Assembly (NCBI GenBank): GCA_947489315.1
Contig: CANLCX010000003.1
Location: 427,165-491,164 of the forward strand
Origin: an uncultured Sphingomonadaceae bacterium
Lineage (GTDB): Bacteria > Pseudomonadota > Alphaproteobacteria > Sphingomonadales > Sphingomonadaceae
DNA: 64,000 nt
Direction: 5' to 3'
Shown here: positions 43,156 through 51,231 of the stretch, piece after piece
How the letters are laid out: each line of letters starts with the position of its first letter
Numbering within the stretch: position 1 is the stretch's first letter
Program-made: the position numbers and the translations under genes
The notes under the pieces: generated by a model
Database searches by the model: none
What the model was told of the DNA's origin: nothing
The model's input: only the letters and a program-made list of their open reading frames with translations

Positions 43156-44559
43156 ATGTTTGAAACATCACGAAGAAAAGTTCTTGGCGCATCCATGCTC
43201 GGCGCTGGTACGGTTATGTCAGGCCTGGGTGCTGGCAAATCAGGCGCAAGCTTGAGGAACAGAGGCAGCATCCTCTTGGATCGAATTCCCGATATGCCCA
43301 AGGGTTTGATTGAGGCGATGCAATTTCCCCTTGTTGAAGCCATTCATGGCCGTCGGTCGCGCCGCTTTGCGCGTGGTGCCTCCATTCCCGATGGTCCTCT
43401 GGCTTATAAGTCTAAGGATAAACCAGAGCCACTTTCCCAATTGGAACAGATGCTGTTGTTAACAACCGTTGCAGGTAATACTGGCTGGTCTAACCTGATC
43501 CCGCACAATCATAACTATGTCCCGAATATCCCGAACTATGCCGGCGCTGCCGGCGGACGCAGTTTTCCGTCTTGTGCAGGTTTTCAGATAACCGAATTTT
43601 TTTATACTGACGACAATGGCGTTTATTTTTTGCCGACACGTGACATGCCCGCAGTCGATGCGAAAGCTGCAAGCGGGGAAACCGATCTGAAAGCGTATCT
43701 CGACGCGCATCAGAAACGGATCGTGAAGATCGCCGATGGCCGGTTAAACATACCTGCACAGCCACAGCATATGGAAATGCATAATCAATGGTGTGGCAAT
43801 GTCCCCGGCAGCACGCTTATTATTCCGGTCGCCGACTTGGCACAGCATATTGTCTTGGCCTTGTGCTATTTTGTCCAGAACGGCGTATGCATTTATGACG
43901 ATGTTAACAACCGGCCCATTCCCGGTCTCAAGGCGTTCAAGCATCTCGTTGACACGGACAATCCCTATCCATTGTCCTATGTCGAGCAGGTCAGCGCTAC
44001 AGAAGTGACGGTGGAGCTATCCTGTTCGTGCTATGCCGGCGCGCTCATGCTGCAGGCCATGGGCCTTGGTGGATGGATGTATGACGGGTATAATCCGTTC
44101 AGCATTCTCGGCGCTAGCGGCGATCCCGACGTGCCGGGCCTGGGTTTTCGCTTTGACATGATCAAGGATCAACCCTTGCCCTTTGTCACGGGCCGGGAAG
44201 GAATTCTGGAGGGCCATTGTCAACCGCATTTCAAAGATATGCGGGCCGCAGTTGAATCTGTAGTTCAGCGCAAATTTGGCGCCGATGGGCCGTTTAACGA
44301 GAAAACTAAAGGTCCCTATAAGGAAACCGATGCAATCCGCAAAAGTGCGGCGCCCATCAACGACGAGTTCATTGATTGCGTAGCGACGATGGCACAATAT
44401 GTTCAGGATACCTTTGGTCGCTTTCCAGCGACTGTTCCAGCAATCATGACATTGATGTACCTTCAGGCACACAAGCTCGATACCGGATTCTACGACAAGC
44501 ACTTTGAGCCGGGCGCTTATCTGAAAACCCACGCCAACCATCGACGTGACTGGTCCTGA
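43156..44559 (+). CDS. Tat-exported nitroreductase-like protein, unknown function
   Basis: A 467-residue protein with a twin-arginine signal (FETSRRKVLGASMLGAGTVMSGLG), so it folds in the cytoplasm and is exported. The mature part has HGRRSRRFARG and a late AMGLGGWMYDGY, which resemble the FMN-binding RRSxRxF and G.G..W motifs of nitroreductase-fold proteins, but the protein is twice the usual size and the resemblance is weak. Several cysteines occur (SCAGFQ, CSCYAG). ATG 43156 has AAAGGAA upstream. It lies divergent from a CadC-like regulator and 123 bases upstream of an MddA-like gene. Confidence 0.7.
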   Translation: MFETSRRKVLGASMLGAGTVMSGLGAGKSGASLRNRGSILLDRIPDMPKGLIEAMQFPLVEAIHGRRSRRFARGASIPDGPLAYKSKDKPEPLSQLEQMLLLTTVAGNTGWSNLIPHNHNYVPNIPNYAGAAGGRSFPSCAGFQITEFFYTDDNGVYFLPTRDMPAVDAKAASGETDLKAYLDAHQKRIVKIADGRLNIPAQPQHMEMHNQWCGNVPGSTLIIPVADLAQHIVLALCYFVQNGVCIYDDVNNRPIPGLKAFKHLVDTDNPYPLSYVEQVSATEVTVELSCSCYAGALMLQAMGLGGWMYDGYNPFSILGASGDPDVPGLGFRFDMIKDQPLPFVTGREGILEGHCQPHFKDMRAAVESVVQRKFGADGPFNEKTKGPYKETDAIRKSAAPINDEFIDCVATMAQYVQDTFGRFPATVPAIMTLMYLQAHKLDTGFYDKHFEPGAYLKTHANHRRDWS

Positions 44560-44682
44560 CGAGTTTCAGAAAATCAGGTTCACCAGGTCCGCGTCGTCTG
44601 CCGTCCAAGACATTTGATACACCTCTGTCTCGTTCGTTTTGGACGGCATTTCTTCTCATGCAAACCCACAAGGAATCAATCT

Positions 44683-45447
44683 ATGATACGCAAATCGCTT
44701 TTGCTGATTTATGCTGTGGTGGCCTATTTACTGGCGACCGCCGCTCTTCTCTACATCATGGGGTTTCTTATCGATTTCGGAGTCCCGAAAGGCATCGGTG
44801 ATGGCAAGGAGATTGGGCTCTGGCCAGCTATTGCCATTGATGTTGGCTTGATTGGCGCATTTGGTCTGCATCACTCGATTACTGCCCGCACCTCTTTTAA
44901 GCGCTGGTGGACCCGAATCATTCCAGCCCCGATCGAACGGGCCACCTATCTCTACATGACCGTTACCATGATAGGGCTTCTGATTCATTTCTGGCATCCC
45001 ATCCCGATTACGATTTGGCATGTCCAATCCCCTCTGGCGTCGGGCGCTATCGTCGTCCTCTATCTCAGCATCTGGACGATGATGTCAGCCGCGACCTTCC
45101 ACTTTGGGCATTTCAGATTTTTCGGTCTGGCACAGGCCTGGCAGAATTTCCGGCAGTTGCGACCAAAGCCCGCCAATATGACAGAGCGTTATCTCTATGC
45201 TCTGGTTCGTCATCCGATCAGCCTTGGCTGGATGACTGCTCCCTTTGCTACACCACATTTGACCGCCGGGCACCTGGTCTTCGCGGGAGCCACACTTACA
45301 TATGTTTTGCTCGCGACCCCCTTCGAGGAAAATGACCTTATCGCAGAGATTGGCGAACCATATATGAACTACCGCGAGCGCGTTCCAACCTATGTACCAT
45401 TCTTGAAACACGCTTCAAAACGAAACCCGAAGAATCGAGTAAAATGA
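44683..45447 (+). CDS. MddA-like methanethiol S-methyltransferase / NnrU family membrane protein
   Basis: A 254-residue integral-membrane protein with five or six helices. It matches MddA-type proteins: VGLIGAFGLHHSITARTSFKRWW.RIIPAPIERATYLY, HFEL-like HFRFFGLAQAW, then LYALVRHPISLGWM and the C-terminal ATPFEENDLIAEIGEPYMNYRERVP. The last two are the SAM-binding elements shared with isoprenylcysteine methyltransferases. Verified MddA enzymes turn methanethiol into dimethyl sulfide; NnrU-family relatives may differ. ATG 44683 follows AAGGA. Confidence 0.8.
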   Translation: MIRKSLLLIYAVVAYLLATAALLYIMGFLIDFGVPKGIGDGKEIGLWPAIAIDVGLIGAFGLHHSITARTSFKRWWTRIIPAPIERATYLYMTVTMIGLLIHFWHPIPITIWHVQSPLASGAIVVLYLSIWTMMSAATFHFGHFRFFGLAQAWQNFRQLRPKPANMTERYLYALVRHPISLGWMTAPFATPHLTAGHLVFAGATLTYVLLATPFEENDLIAEIGEPYMNYRERVPTYVPFLKHASKRNPKNRVK

Positions 45448-45499
45448 CTTGCCATCCAGTCGGTTTGGTCCGCCTTTTGCACCGGCGGTCGGTGGGATA

Positions 45500-45570
45500 G
45501 ATTATGTCCGCTTTCGGGATATTGCAGTCACAACGCTAGTGTCTGCTTTGGGCGCAAAAGCGGACGCTAG
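45500..45570. repeat. dispersed palindromic repeat, copy 10
   Basis: A full unit between convergent genes: ATGTCCGCTTTCGGGAT, then CACAACGCTAGTGTCTGC and GGGCGCAAAAGCGGACG. Confidence 0.85.
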
Positions 45571-45624
45571 AATTCTGCCCAATTGGGTTGAACTATATTA
45601 CTTGGTTGCGCAGGCAGCGTAGTC

Positions 45625-46521
45625 TCACGCCATGGCAAAATCGGGACTGGCCCGCAGTCGCTGCGCATCTTGCATGGGCGGCGCGCCAAATATCCGGACA
45701 TAGTCACGGCTGAATTGTGACGGGCTTTCATAGCCCACTTTAAATCCTGCACTGGCCGCATCCAGTGCATCGGAAACCATAATCCGGCGGGCTTCCTGCA
45801 AGCGAAGGCGGGTCCGGTATTGCAGCGGACTATAGGTCGTTATTGCTTTGAAATGTTCGTGCAATGATGAACTGCTCATCCCGGCTTCCTGCGCCAGTCG
45901 ATCAATGCTGAATGGCTCGGCATAATGGTTTCTGATCCAGATTATCGCTCTGCTGATCTGGCTGAGATGACTTTCAGCATTGGCAATATGGCGCATCATC
46001 TCGCTCTGTTCACCGTTCAGCAGCCGGTAAAGGATTTCGCGTTCTGCCAAAGGTGCAAGTGCCGGAATATCTTCAGGCGTATCAAGCAGGCGCAGCAAGC
46101 GGACCATCGCGTCGATAAGGTTTGGCGTGACGGTGCTGAGGGCTATTCCAGGTTTTGATGTGGTCGCGGGCGCTCGGGTCCCATGTTCGAGCAACAGTTC
46201 ACTGAGCACCGGAACATTGAGGTCCAGACTGATGCAAAGATAGGGGCGTTCCTCGCTGGCTTCTATGATTGAACCCAGCAGCGGCAGATCAACGGACGCC
46301 ACCAGATATTGGGACGCATCGTACACATATTCCAGGTGACCCAGGGTCACGTGTTTCTTTCCTTGCGCAACAAGGCATAGAGAAGGCTCATATATTGTTG
46401 GCATGGATGCCGTCGTCGTCACGGATCGTATAAGCTTAACCCGCGGCAATGCGCAGGGCTCTATACCATCAAAAGTCTGATGACGGCTGACAATGTCGGT
46501 CAATTCCTGCGCTTTTTCCAT
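45625..46521 (-). CDS. AraC-family transcriptional regulator
   Basis: A 298-residue regulator with an N-terminal AraC_N-type ligand domain (VTTTASMPTIYEPSLCLVAQGKKHVTLG) and a C-terminal double helix-turn-helix (FSIDRLAQEAGMSSSSLHEHFKAITTYSPLQYRTRLRLQEARRIM and VGYESPSQFSRDYVRIFGAPP). It is divergent from the SDR-AKR-NTF2-NmrA-DUF1993 cluster. This AraC type is commonly found beside such stress-induced reductases and is the likely activator. Confidence 0.92.
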   Translation of the reverse strand: MEKAQELTDIVSRHQTFDGIEPCALPRVKLIRSVTTTASMPTIYEPSLCLVAQGKKHVTLGHLEYVYDASQYLVASVDLPLLGSIIEASEERPYLCISLDLNVPVLSELLLEHGTRAPATTSKPGIALSTVTPNLIDAMVRLLRLLDTPEDIPALAPLAEREILYRLLNGEQSEMMRHIANAESHLSQISRAIIWIRNHYAEPFSIDRLAQEAGMSSSSLHEHFKAITTYSPLQYRTRLRLQEARRIMVSDALDAASAGFKVGYESPSQFSRDYVRIFGAPPMQDAQRLRASPDFAMA

Positions 46522-46687
46522 GATCGCTTTATCTCACGGATCTCATGCCCGAACAAGAGTAAGCCGGTCATTCTGGAGGATCAGGCAAGACTCCCGGATT
46601 AGCATTCTACCGCTCTTGGACCCGCATCAGCCATATTGAGAATGCGAAGAGACAGTGCTGTCTCGGGTCAAACCCCAGGAGATTGAA

Positions 46688-47422
46688 ATGAAACCTGCAA
46701 CAGAAAAAGTCGTATTGATCACCGGCGCAAGCAGTGGGATTGGTGCCGCTACATCGCGCTTGCTCGGCCAGAGCGGGACGAAGCTCGTTCTAGGTGCACG
46801 GCGGACCGAACCGTTGGCTGCCCTCTGCGACCAGATAAATGCAGCGGGCGGCGATGCGATCTATCATATGGTCGATGTAACAAAGCGTGATGACGTTTCT
46901 ACCTTTTGCAATGCGGCAATCGATCGATTTGGCAGAATAGATGTTTTGGTGAACAATGCTGGCATCATGCCGGTATCGCCTTTGTCCGCCGTAAAGGTGG
47001 ATGAATGGGATAGGATGATTAACGTCAATATCCGCGGTGTGTTAAACGGAATTGCTGCTGCCTTACCGCATTTTATTGCGCGCAAAACAGGTCAGTTCGT
47101 CAATATTGCGTCGCTTGGCGCGCATTATGTCGTGCCAACCGGCGCTGTCTATTGCGCAACAAAATTTGCCGTCTGGGCGATCACGGATGGCATCAGGCAA
47201 GAGCATAAGGACATTCGCGCGACGATCATCTCGCCCGGTGTCGTAACTTCCGAACTGGGCAGCGACATAACAGATGCCGCGTCAATCAAAGCCATGGCTG
47301 ACTTTCGCAAAGTGGCGATCGAACCTGATGCCATTGCCCGCTCGATCCGTTTTGCCATCGAACAACCGGACGATGTCGATGTCAGCGAAGTGATCGTTCG
47401 TCCAACCGCAAGCGACTTTTAA
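46688..47422 (+). CDS. short-chain dehydrogenase/reductase (SDR)
   Basis: A 244-residue [11 protein letters not shown] nucleotide loop near residue 12, NNAG near 86, the catalytic Ser in NIASLGAH, and Tyr-x3-Lys in AVYCATKFA, followed by [14 protein letters not shown] 46688 has AGGAG six bases upstream. It is the first gene of a plus-strand cluster of redox and stress genes with an aldo/keto reductase gene 26 bases downstream. Confidence 0.92.
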   Translation: MKPATEKVVLITGASSGIGAATSRLLGQSGTKLVLGARRTEPLAALCDQINAAGGDAIYHMVDVTKRDDVSTFCNAAIDRFGRIDVLVNNAGIMPVSPLSAVKVDEWDRMINVNIRGVLNGIAAALPHFIARKTGQFVNIASLGAHYVVPTGAVYCATKFAVWAITDGIRQEHKDIRATIISPGVVTSELGSDITDAASIKAMADFRKVAIEPDAIARSIRFAIEQPDDVDVSEVIVRPTASDF

Positions 47423-47448
47423 CTCTCACCCCCAGAAAGGAAATAGAA

Positions 47449-48450
47449 ATGGAACAACGTAAACTTGGAAATACAGGACCCACCACCTCTGCGATTGGTT
47501 TAGGATGTATGGGCATGTCGGATGTCTATGGTCCGGCAGATCGGGACGAAAGTCTCGCCACAATCGCCATGGCCATCGAGCAAGGGATCACATTGCTTGA
47601 TACGGGCGACTTTTATGGCATGGGCCATAACGAGATGCTGATCGGTGAAGCGCTACGCAACCACAAGCGCGACTCTCTCGCCATCAGCGTAAAATTCGGC
47701 GCTTTGCGGGATCCCGACATTGGCTGGGGCGGTTACGATGCCCGCCCTGAAGCGATTCCGAATTTTCTGGCCTATTCGCTGCGGCGCCTGGGAACGGATT
47801 ATATCGATATTTATCGTCCTTCCCGGCTGGACCCCGCCGTTCCCATTGAGGACACCATCGGCGCCATCGCCGATATGGTCGACAAAGGCTATGTGCGGCA
47901 TATCGGTCTGTCCGAAGTGGGTGCTTCGACCATCCGCCGCGCCCATGCGGTTCACCCGATCACCGATCTGCAAATCGAATATTCGCTCATCTCGCGCGGT
48001 ATTGAGGAAGAAATTCTGTCCACTTGCCGTGAACTGGGCATTGGAATCACCGCCTATGGCGTCCTGTCGCGCGGTTTGATCAGCGGCCATTGGTCACCCG
48101 ATCGCAACAACGAGCGGGATTTTCGCAGCATGAGCCCGCGCTTTGCCGGTGATAATCTTGCGCATAATCTGTCTCTGGTCGATGCCCTTCGCAAGGTTGC
48201 GGAAGCCAAAAATGCGACAGTGGCCCAGATCGCCATCGCTTGGGTGGCGCATCAAGGCGAGGATATCATTCCCTTGATCGGAGCCCGCAAACGCGATCGG
48301 CTTACCGAAGCGCTGGGCGCAATGTCGCTGTCCCTGAGTGCAGCCGATCTGGCCGATATTGAAGCGGCAATTCCGAATGGCAGTGCGGCCGGTGCCCGGT
48401 ATCCGGAGTCTCAGCTCGCGCATCTCGATAGCGAAAGGAGCGCAGCATGA
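47449..48450 (+). CDS. aldo/keto reductase, subfamily without catalytic His
   Basis: A 333-residue reductase of the YakC/AKR13-like group. Asp and Tyr of the tetrad are in LLDTGDFYG and the Lys in ISVKFG, but the position usually held by His (HR.DP) reads PSRLDP, so that His is Ser here. Relatives with YRPARLDP are known, so this is a subfamily trait rather than damage. AAAGGAAAT precedes the ATG. The next gene overlaps by four bases. Confidence 0.9.
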   Translation: MEQRKLGNTGPTTSAIGLGCMGMSDVYGPADRDESLATIAMAIEQGITLLDTGDFYGMGHNEMLIGEALRNHKRDSLAISVKFGALRDPDIGWGGYDARPEAIPNFLAYSLRRLGTDYIDIYRPSRLDPAVPIEDTIGAIADMVDKGYVRHIGLSEVGASTIRRAHAVHPITDLQIEYSLISRGIEEEILSTCRELGIGITAYGVLSRGLISGHWSPDRNNERDFRSMSPRFAGDNLAHNLSLVDALRKVAEAKNATVAQIAIAWVAHQGEDIIPLIGARKRDRLTEALGAMSLSLSAADLADIEAAIPNGSAAGARYPESQLAHLDSERSAA

Positions 48451-48911
48451 TGACCAATCAACCTGATCCCTTTTCCAGCTTCTCCGGCCTCCTGCGGGCA
48501 GCGCTTGGTGACTTGCTGGTGCCAGAAGCAGACACGTTTCTTGATATGGTAGCCGATGATATCGTAATGGAGTTTCCCTACGCACCTCCGGCCGCTGTGC
48601 CCCGCGTGGAGGGTAAGGCCGCACTGGCAGAATATTTGCCCGGCGCGGCTTCGCTCATCACGATCGAGTCAATGTCAGAGCCGGTGGTTCATCGCACGCA
48701 GAATTCCGATATCATAATATTGGAATTCACTTGCACCGGTCATGGCACCGAAACCGGAATCGCCTATGATCAAACCTATATATCCGTGGTGACCGTGGCG
48801 GACGGGTATATCACCCATTATCGCGACTACTGGAACCCTCTGATCGCACTGCGCGCGATGGGCGGCGATGACGCCATTGCCGCGGTGTTGAAGGAGACCG
48901 GCGATGCGTAA
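48447..48911 (+). CDS. NTF2-like / SnoaL-like protein
   Basis: A 154-residue small alpha+beta barrel protein ([34 protein letters not shown]; then [21 protein letters not shown]). The family includes polyketide cyclases, isomerases and binding proteins; the role cannot be assigned. The start (ATGATG) overlaps the stop codon of the aldo/keto reductase. It overlaps the next gene by eight bases. Confidence 0.88.
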   Translation: MMTNQPDPFSSFSGLLRAALGDLLVPEADTFLDMVADDIVMEFPYAPPAAVPRVEGKAALAEYLPGAASLITIESMSEPVVHRTQNSDIIILEFTCTGHGTETGIAYDQTYISVVTVADGYITHYRDYWNPLIALRAMGGDDAIAAVLKETGDA

Positions 48912-49764
48912 TAAAATCCTTGTCACCGGCGGGACAGGCAAGACGGGAAGCCGTCTTGCCAAACAGCTGCGCGCGAGCGGTCACCACCCCCGTATTGCAA
49001 GCCGGAACCCTGATGGCTCAAATCAGGTCCGCTTTGATTGGTCGGATCCAGCCAGCTACACAGCGGCGCTGGACGAGGTCAAGGCGATCTATCTTGTCGC
49101 ACCTGCGAATGTTCCGGAACCGCTGGCCGCTATGCAGCCATTTATCGACCGCGCGATTGGAAATGGTGTCGAGCGCTTTGTGCTGCTCAGTGCTTCCTCG
49201 CTTGAAGAAGGCGGTCCGATGATGGGTGCCGTGCACCGTTACCTGCATGATCACGCGTCAGGCTGGTTCGTCCTGCGTCCCACCTGGTTCATGCAGAATT
49301 TTTCGGAACAGCAGCATCTGCCGACAATCCGCGATGAACAGGCCATCTATTCCGCAACGGGAGATGGACGGGTTCCTTTCATTGATGCCGATGATATCGC
49401 GGCGGCCGCCGCTGCGGCGCTGACGGATCCAGCCATTCCCAATGGTGATGCAATTCTGACCGGACCACAGTCGCTTTCCTATGATGAGGTTGCCGATATC
49501 CTTTCCGATGCTTTGGGTATCACGATCACCCACTATAAACTGAGCGAACAGGAACTGACAGAGCGCATTCAGTCGGGCGGATTGAGCAGAAGCTATGCGG
49601 AATTACTCGCGGCAATGGATACCGCTATCGCAGCCGGTGGTGAGGACAGGTTGACCGATTCCGTCGTCGCGCTTGCCGGAAAAACACCGCAGGATTTGAC
49701 CGGCTTTGTTGTACGCAATATCGAGAGGTGGAAGACGCTTCAAACCAGTAAAAGCTCATCGTGA
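48904..49764 (+). CDS. NmrA-like NAD(P)-binding protein
   Basis: A 286-residue atypical SDR of the NmrA/HSCARG or QOR2-like group: ILVTGGTGKTGSRLAKQLRASGH as the dinucleotide loop, IYLVAPANVPEP, then LRPTWFMQNFSEQ and a C-terminal substrate region. It lacks the Tyr-x3-Lys pair, so it may be a redox sensor or quinone reductase. It is cotranscribed with the NTF2-like gene (eight-base overlap). Confidence 0.9.
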   Translation: MRNKILVTGGTGKTGSRLAKQLRASGHHPRIASRNPDGSNQVRFDWSDPASYTAALDEVKAIYLVAPANVPEPLAAMQPFIDRAIGNGVERFVLLSASSLEEGGPMMGAVHRYLHDHASGWFVLRPTWFMQNFSEQQHLPTIRDEQAIYSATGDGRVPFIDADDIAAAAAAALTDPAIPNGDAILTGPQSLSYDEVADILSDALGITITHYKLSEQELTERIQSGGLSRSYAELLAAMDTAIAAGGEDRLTDSVVALAGKTPQDLTGFVVRNIERWKTLQTSKSSS

Positions 49765-49803
49765 AGATGCAGCGCTAAAATTCTGTTCGAGCAAAGGAAA
49801 TCC

Positions 49804-50370
49804 ATGTCATTAACGAAGCTGCTCGTACCAACCTATACGCAAATGCTGAAAACGCTCTCAGGCTGGCTGGAGAAGGCTCAGGCGCAAATGCCGAAAGCAG
49901 ACGCGGAAGCGCTGCTATCGGCGCGTCTTGCGCCCGACATGTTTCCTCTATCGACACAGGTCAGGTTCGCCTGCTTGCAGGCTCAAGAAGCCATATTCAG
50001 GCTTAGCGGAGAGGCCTTTCCGGAATCTCTCGATACACTTGTCGAGGAAGGGCGAAATGCCAGTGAACAGCCTGGTTCTCTAGCAGATGCTCAAGCCCGA
50101 ATTGATGAAACGATCATGTTGCTGGAAGGCCTCGCCCCCAATGCGCTCGATGCCGACCCGGACAGACCCATCGCGCATGAACTTCCCAGCGGCATGATCT
50201 TTGACCTGACCGCGGAGCAATATGCCCGTGACTGGACGCTGCCCCAGTTTTATTTCCACCTCATGACCGCCTATGCGATATTGCGCAGGGAGAAGGTTGA
50301 ACTCGGCAAAGCTGACTACGTGCCGCACATGTTTGCATATCTTCGTCCTGAAACGATTCCCAAAGGCTGA
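49804..50370 (+). CDS. DUF1993 family protein
   Basis: A 188-residue all-helical protein of the DUF1993 family (LLVPTYTQMLKTLSGWLEKAQAQ..., RLAPDMFPLSTQVRFACLQAQEA, FHLMTAYAILRREKVELGKADYV). The fold is DinB-like with a possible metal site made of His and Asp. No function is established. AAAGGAAAT precedes the ATG. It is the last gene of the AraC-divergent cluster. Confidence 0.9.
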   Translation: MSLTKLLVPTYTQMLKTLSGWLEKAQAQMPKADAEALLSARLAPDMFPLSTQVRFACLQAQEAIFRLSGEAFPESLDTLVEEGRNASEQPGSLADAQARIDETIMLLEGLAPNALDADPDRPIAHELPSGMIFDLTAEQYARDWTLPQFYFHLMTAYAILRREKVELGKADYVPHMFAYLRPETIPKG

Positions 50371-50443
50371 CCGTGCGGTCGTTATCTGAAGCATAAAGAA
50401 ATTGGCTGCTATCGGCTATTGCTACTGATAAGATTACCCATTC

Positions 50444-50511
50444 CTAATGTCCGCTTCGGGATAAAGCGGACATTAGGCTTGTGACCGCAATATCCCGAAA
50501 GCGGACACTAG
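50444..50511. repeat. dispersed palindromic repeat, copy 11
   Basis: A full unit between convergent genes. Here both halves contain CGGGATA or its complement: CTAATGTCCGCTTCGGG, AAAGCGGACATTAG, then CCCGAAAGCGGACACTAG. Confidence 0.85.
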
Positions 50512-50619
50512 AAAGCGCCTATTTTCGGCATCCATTCAGGAGCTGATCGATATATGGACGATCATTTACTCGCTTAACGTTGCCGAGGTCCGGGCCTCTC
50601 GTTACTGAATTGTTGGAGC

Positions 50620-51231
50620 CTAGACTATGCCGCTATCAATGGCAGCTTGTGTAATTTTTTTATTGTTCGAAACACCCAATTTTTTTCGGATTTCGGCTAG
50701 GTGGAAAGAGACTGTGGGCATAGCTATGCCCAATTTGCATCCAATTTCCTTATTGGTCTCGCCAATGGCCAGATAATGCAGAATTGCTGATTGGCGAGGT
50801 GATAATTGGATATTTGGTGTACTGAAACTGTCTAACTGTTCCCGCACTGTCGTTGACAAAAAGCTTTCGCCTTTCCGGACTTTATCCAGAGCATCTACAA
50901 TCTCTTCGGCAGGGTCGGATTTTCTGACAATTGCTCTAACCCCCATTTTCAATGCAAAGGAAAAATCCTTTGGATCATCTTGGCCAGTCAAAATCATGAC
51001 GGTCATGTCGTGGATACCGATAAGCTCTGCGAGCAAGCTCATACCGTTCATATCGGGTAGCACCAAATCCAGGATGACGATGTCGATTTCTTCTGTCAGA
51101 ATAAAGTCCAGGACGCCCGTTCCTTTGTCGAGCGTGCCGACAATTTCATAACGGTCCAATCGCGAGAGCAATAGGGCGCAGCCCGCTCTAGTCAGTTCAT
51201 GATCATCGACATGCAATATCCTACAGGTCAC
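50620..51231 (-). CDS. NarL/LuxR-type response regulator
   Basis: A 203-residue two-component regulator. The receiver domain begins ILHVDDHE (acidic pair), with the phosphoacceptor Asp in VILDLVLPDMNG, Thr in MILTGQD and Lys in IVRKSD. The C-terminal LuxR helix-turn-helix is LSPRQSAILHYLAIGETNKEIGCKLGIAMPTVSFHLAEIRKKL. The start is a GTG at 51231 with a perfect AGGAGG seven bases upstream; the longer frame to 51288 has no binding site. It overlaps the kinase gene by 11 bases, so kinase and regulator are coupled. Confidence 0.92.
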   Translation of the reverse strand: MTCRILHVDDHELTRAGCALLLSRLDRYEIVGTLDKGTGVLDFILTEEIDIVILDLVLPDMNGMSLLAELIGIHDMTVMILTGQDDPKDFSFALKMGVRAIVRKSDPAEEIVDALDKVRKGESFLSTTVREQLDSFSTPNIQLSPRQSAILHYLAIGETNKEIGCKLGIAMPTVSFHLAEIRKKLGVSNNKKITQAAIDSGIV

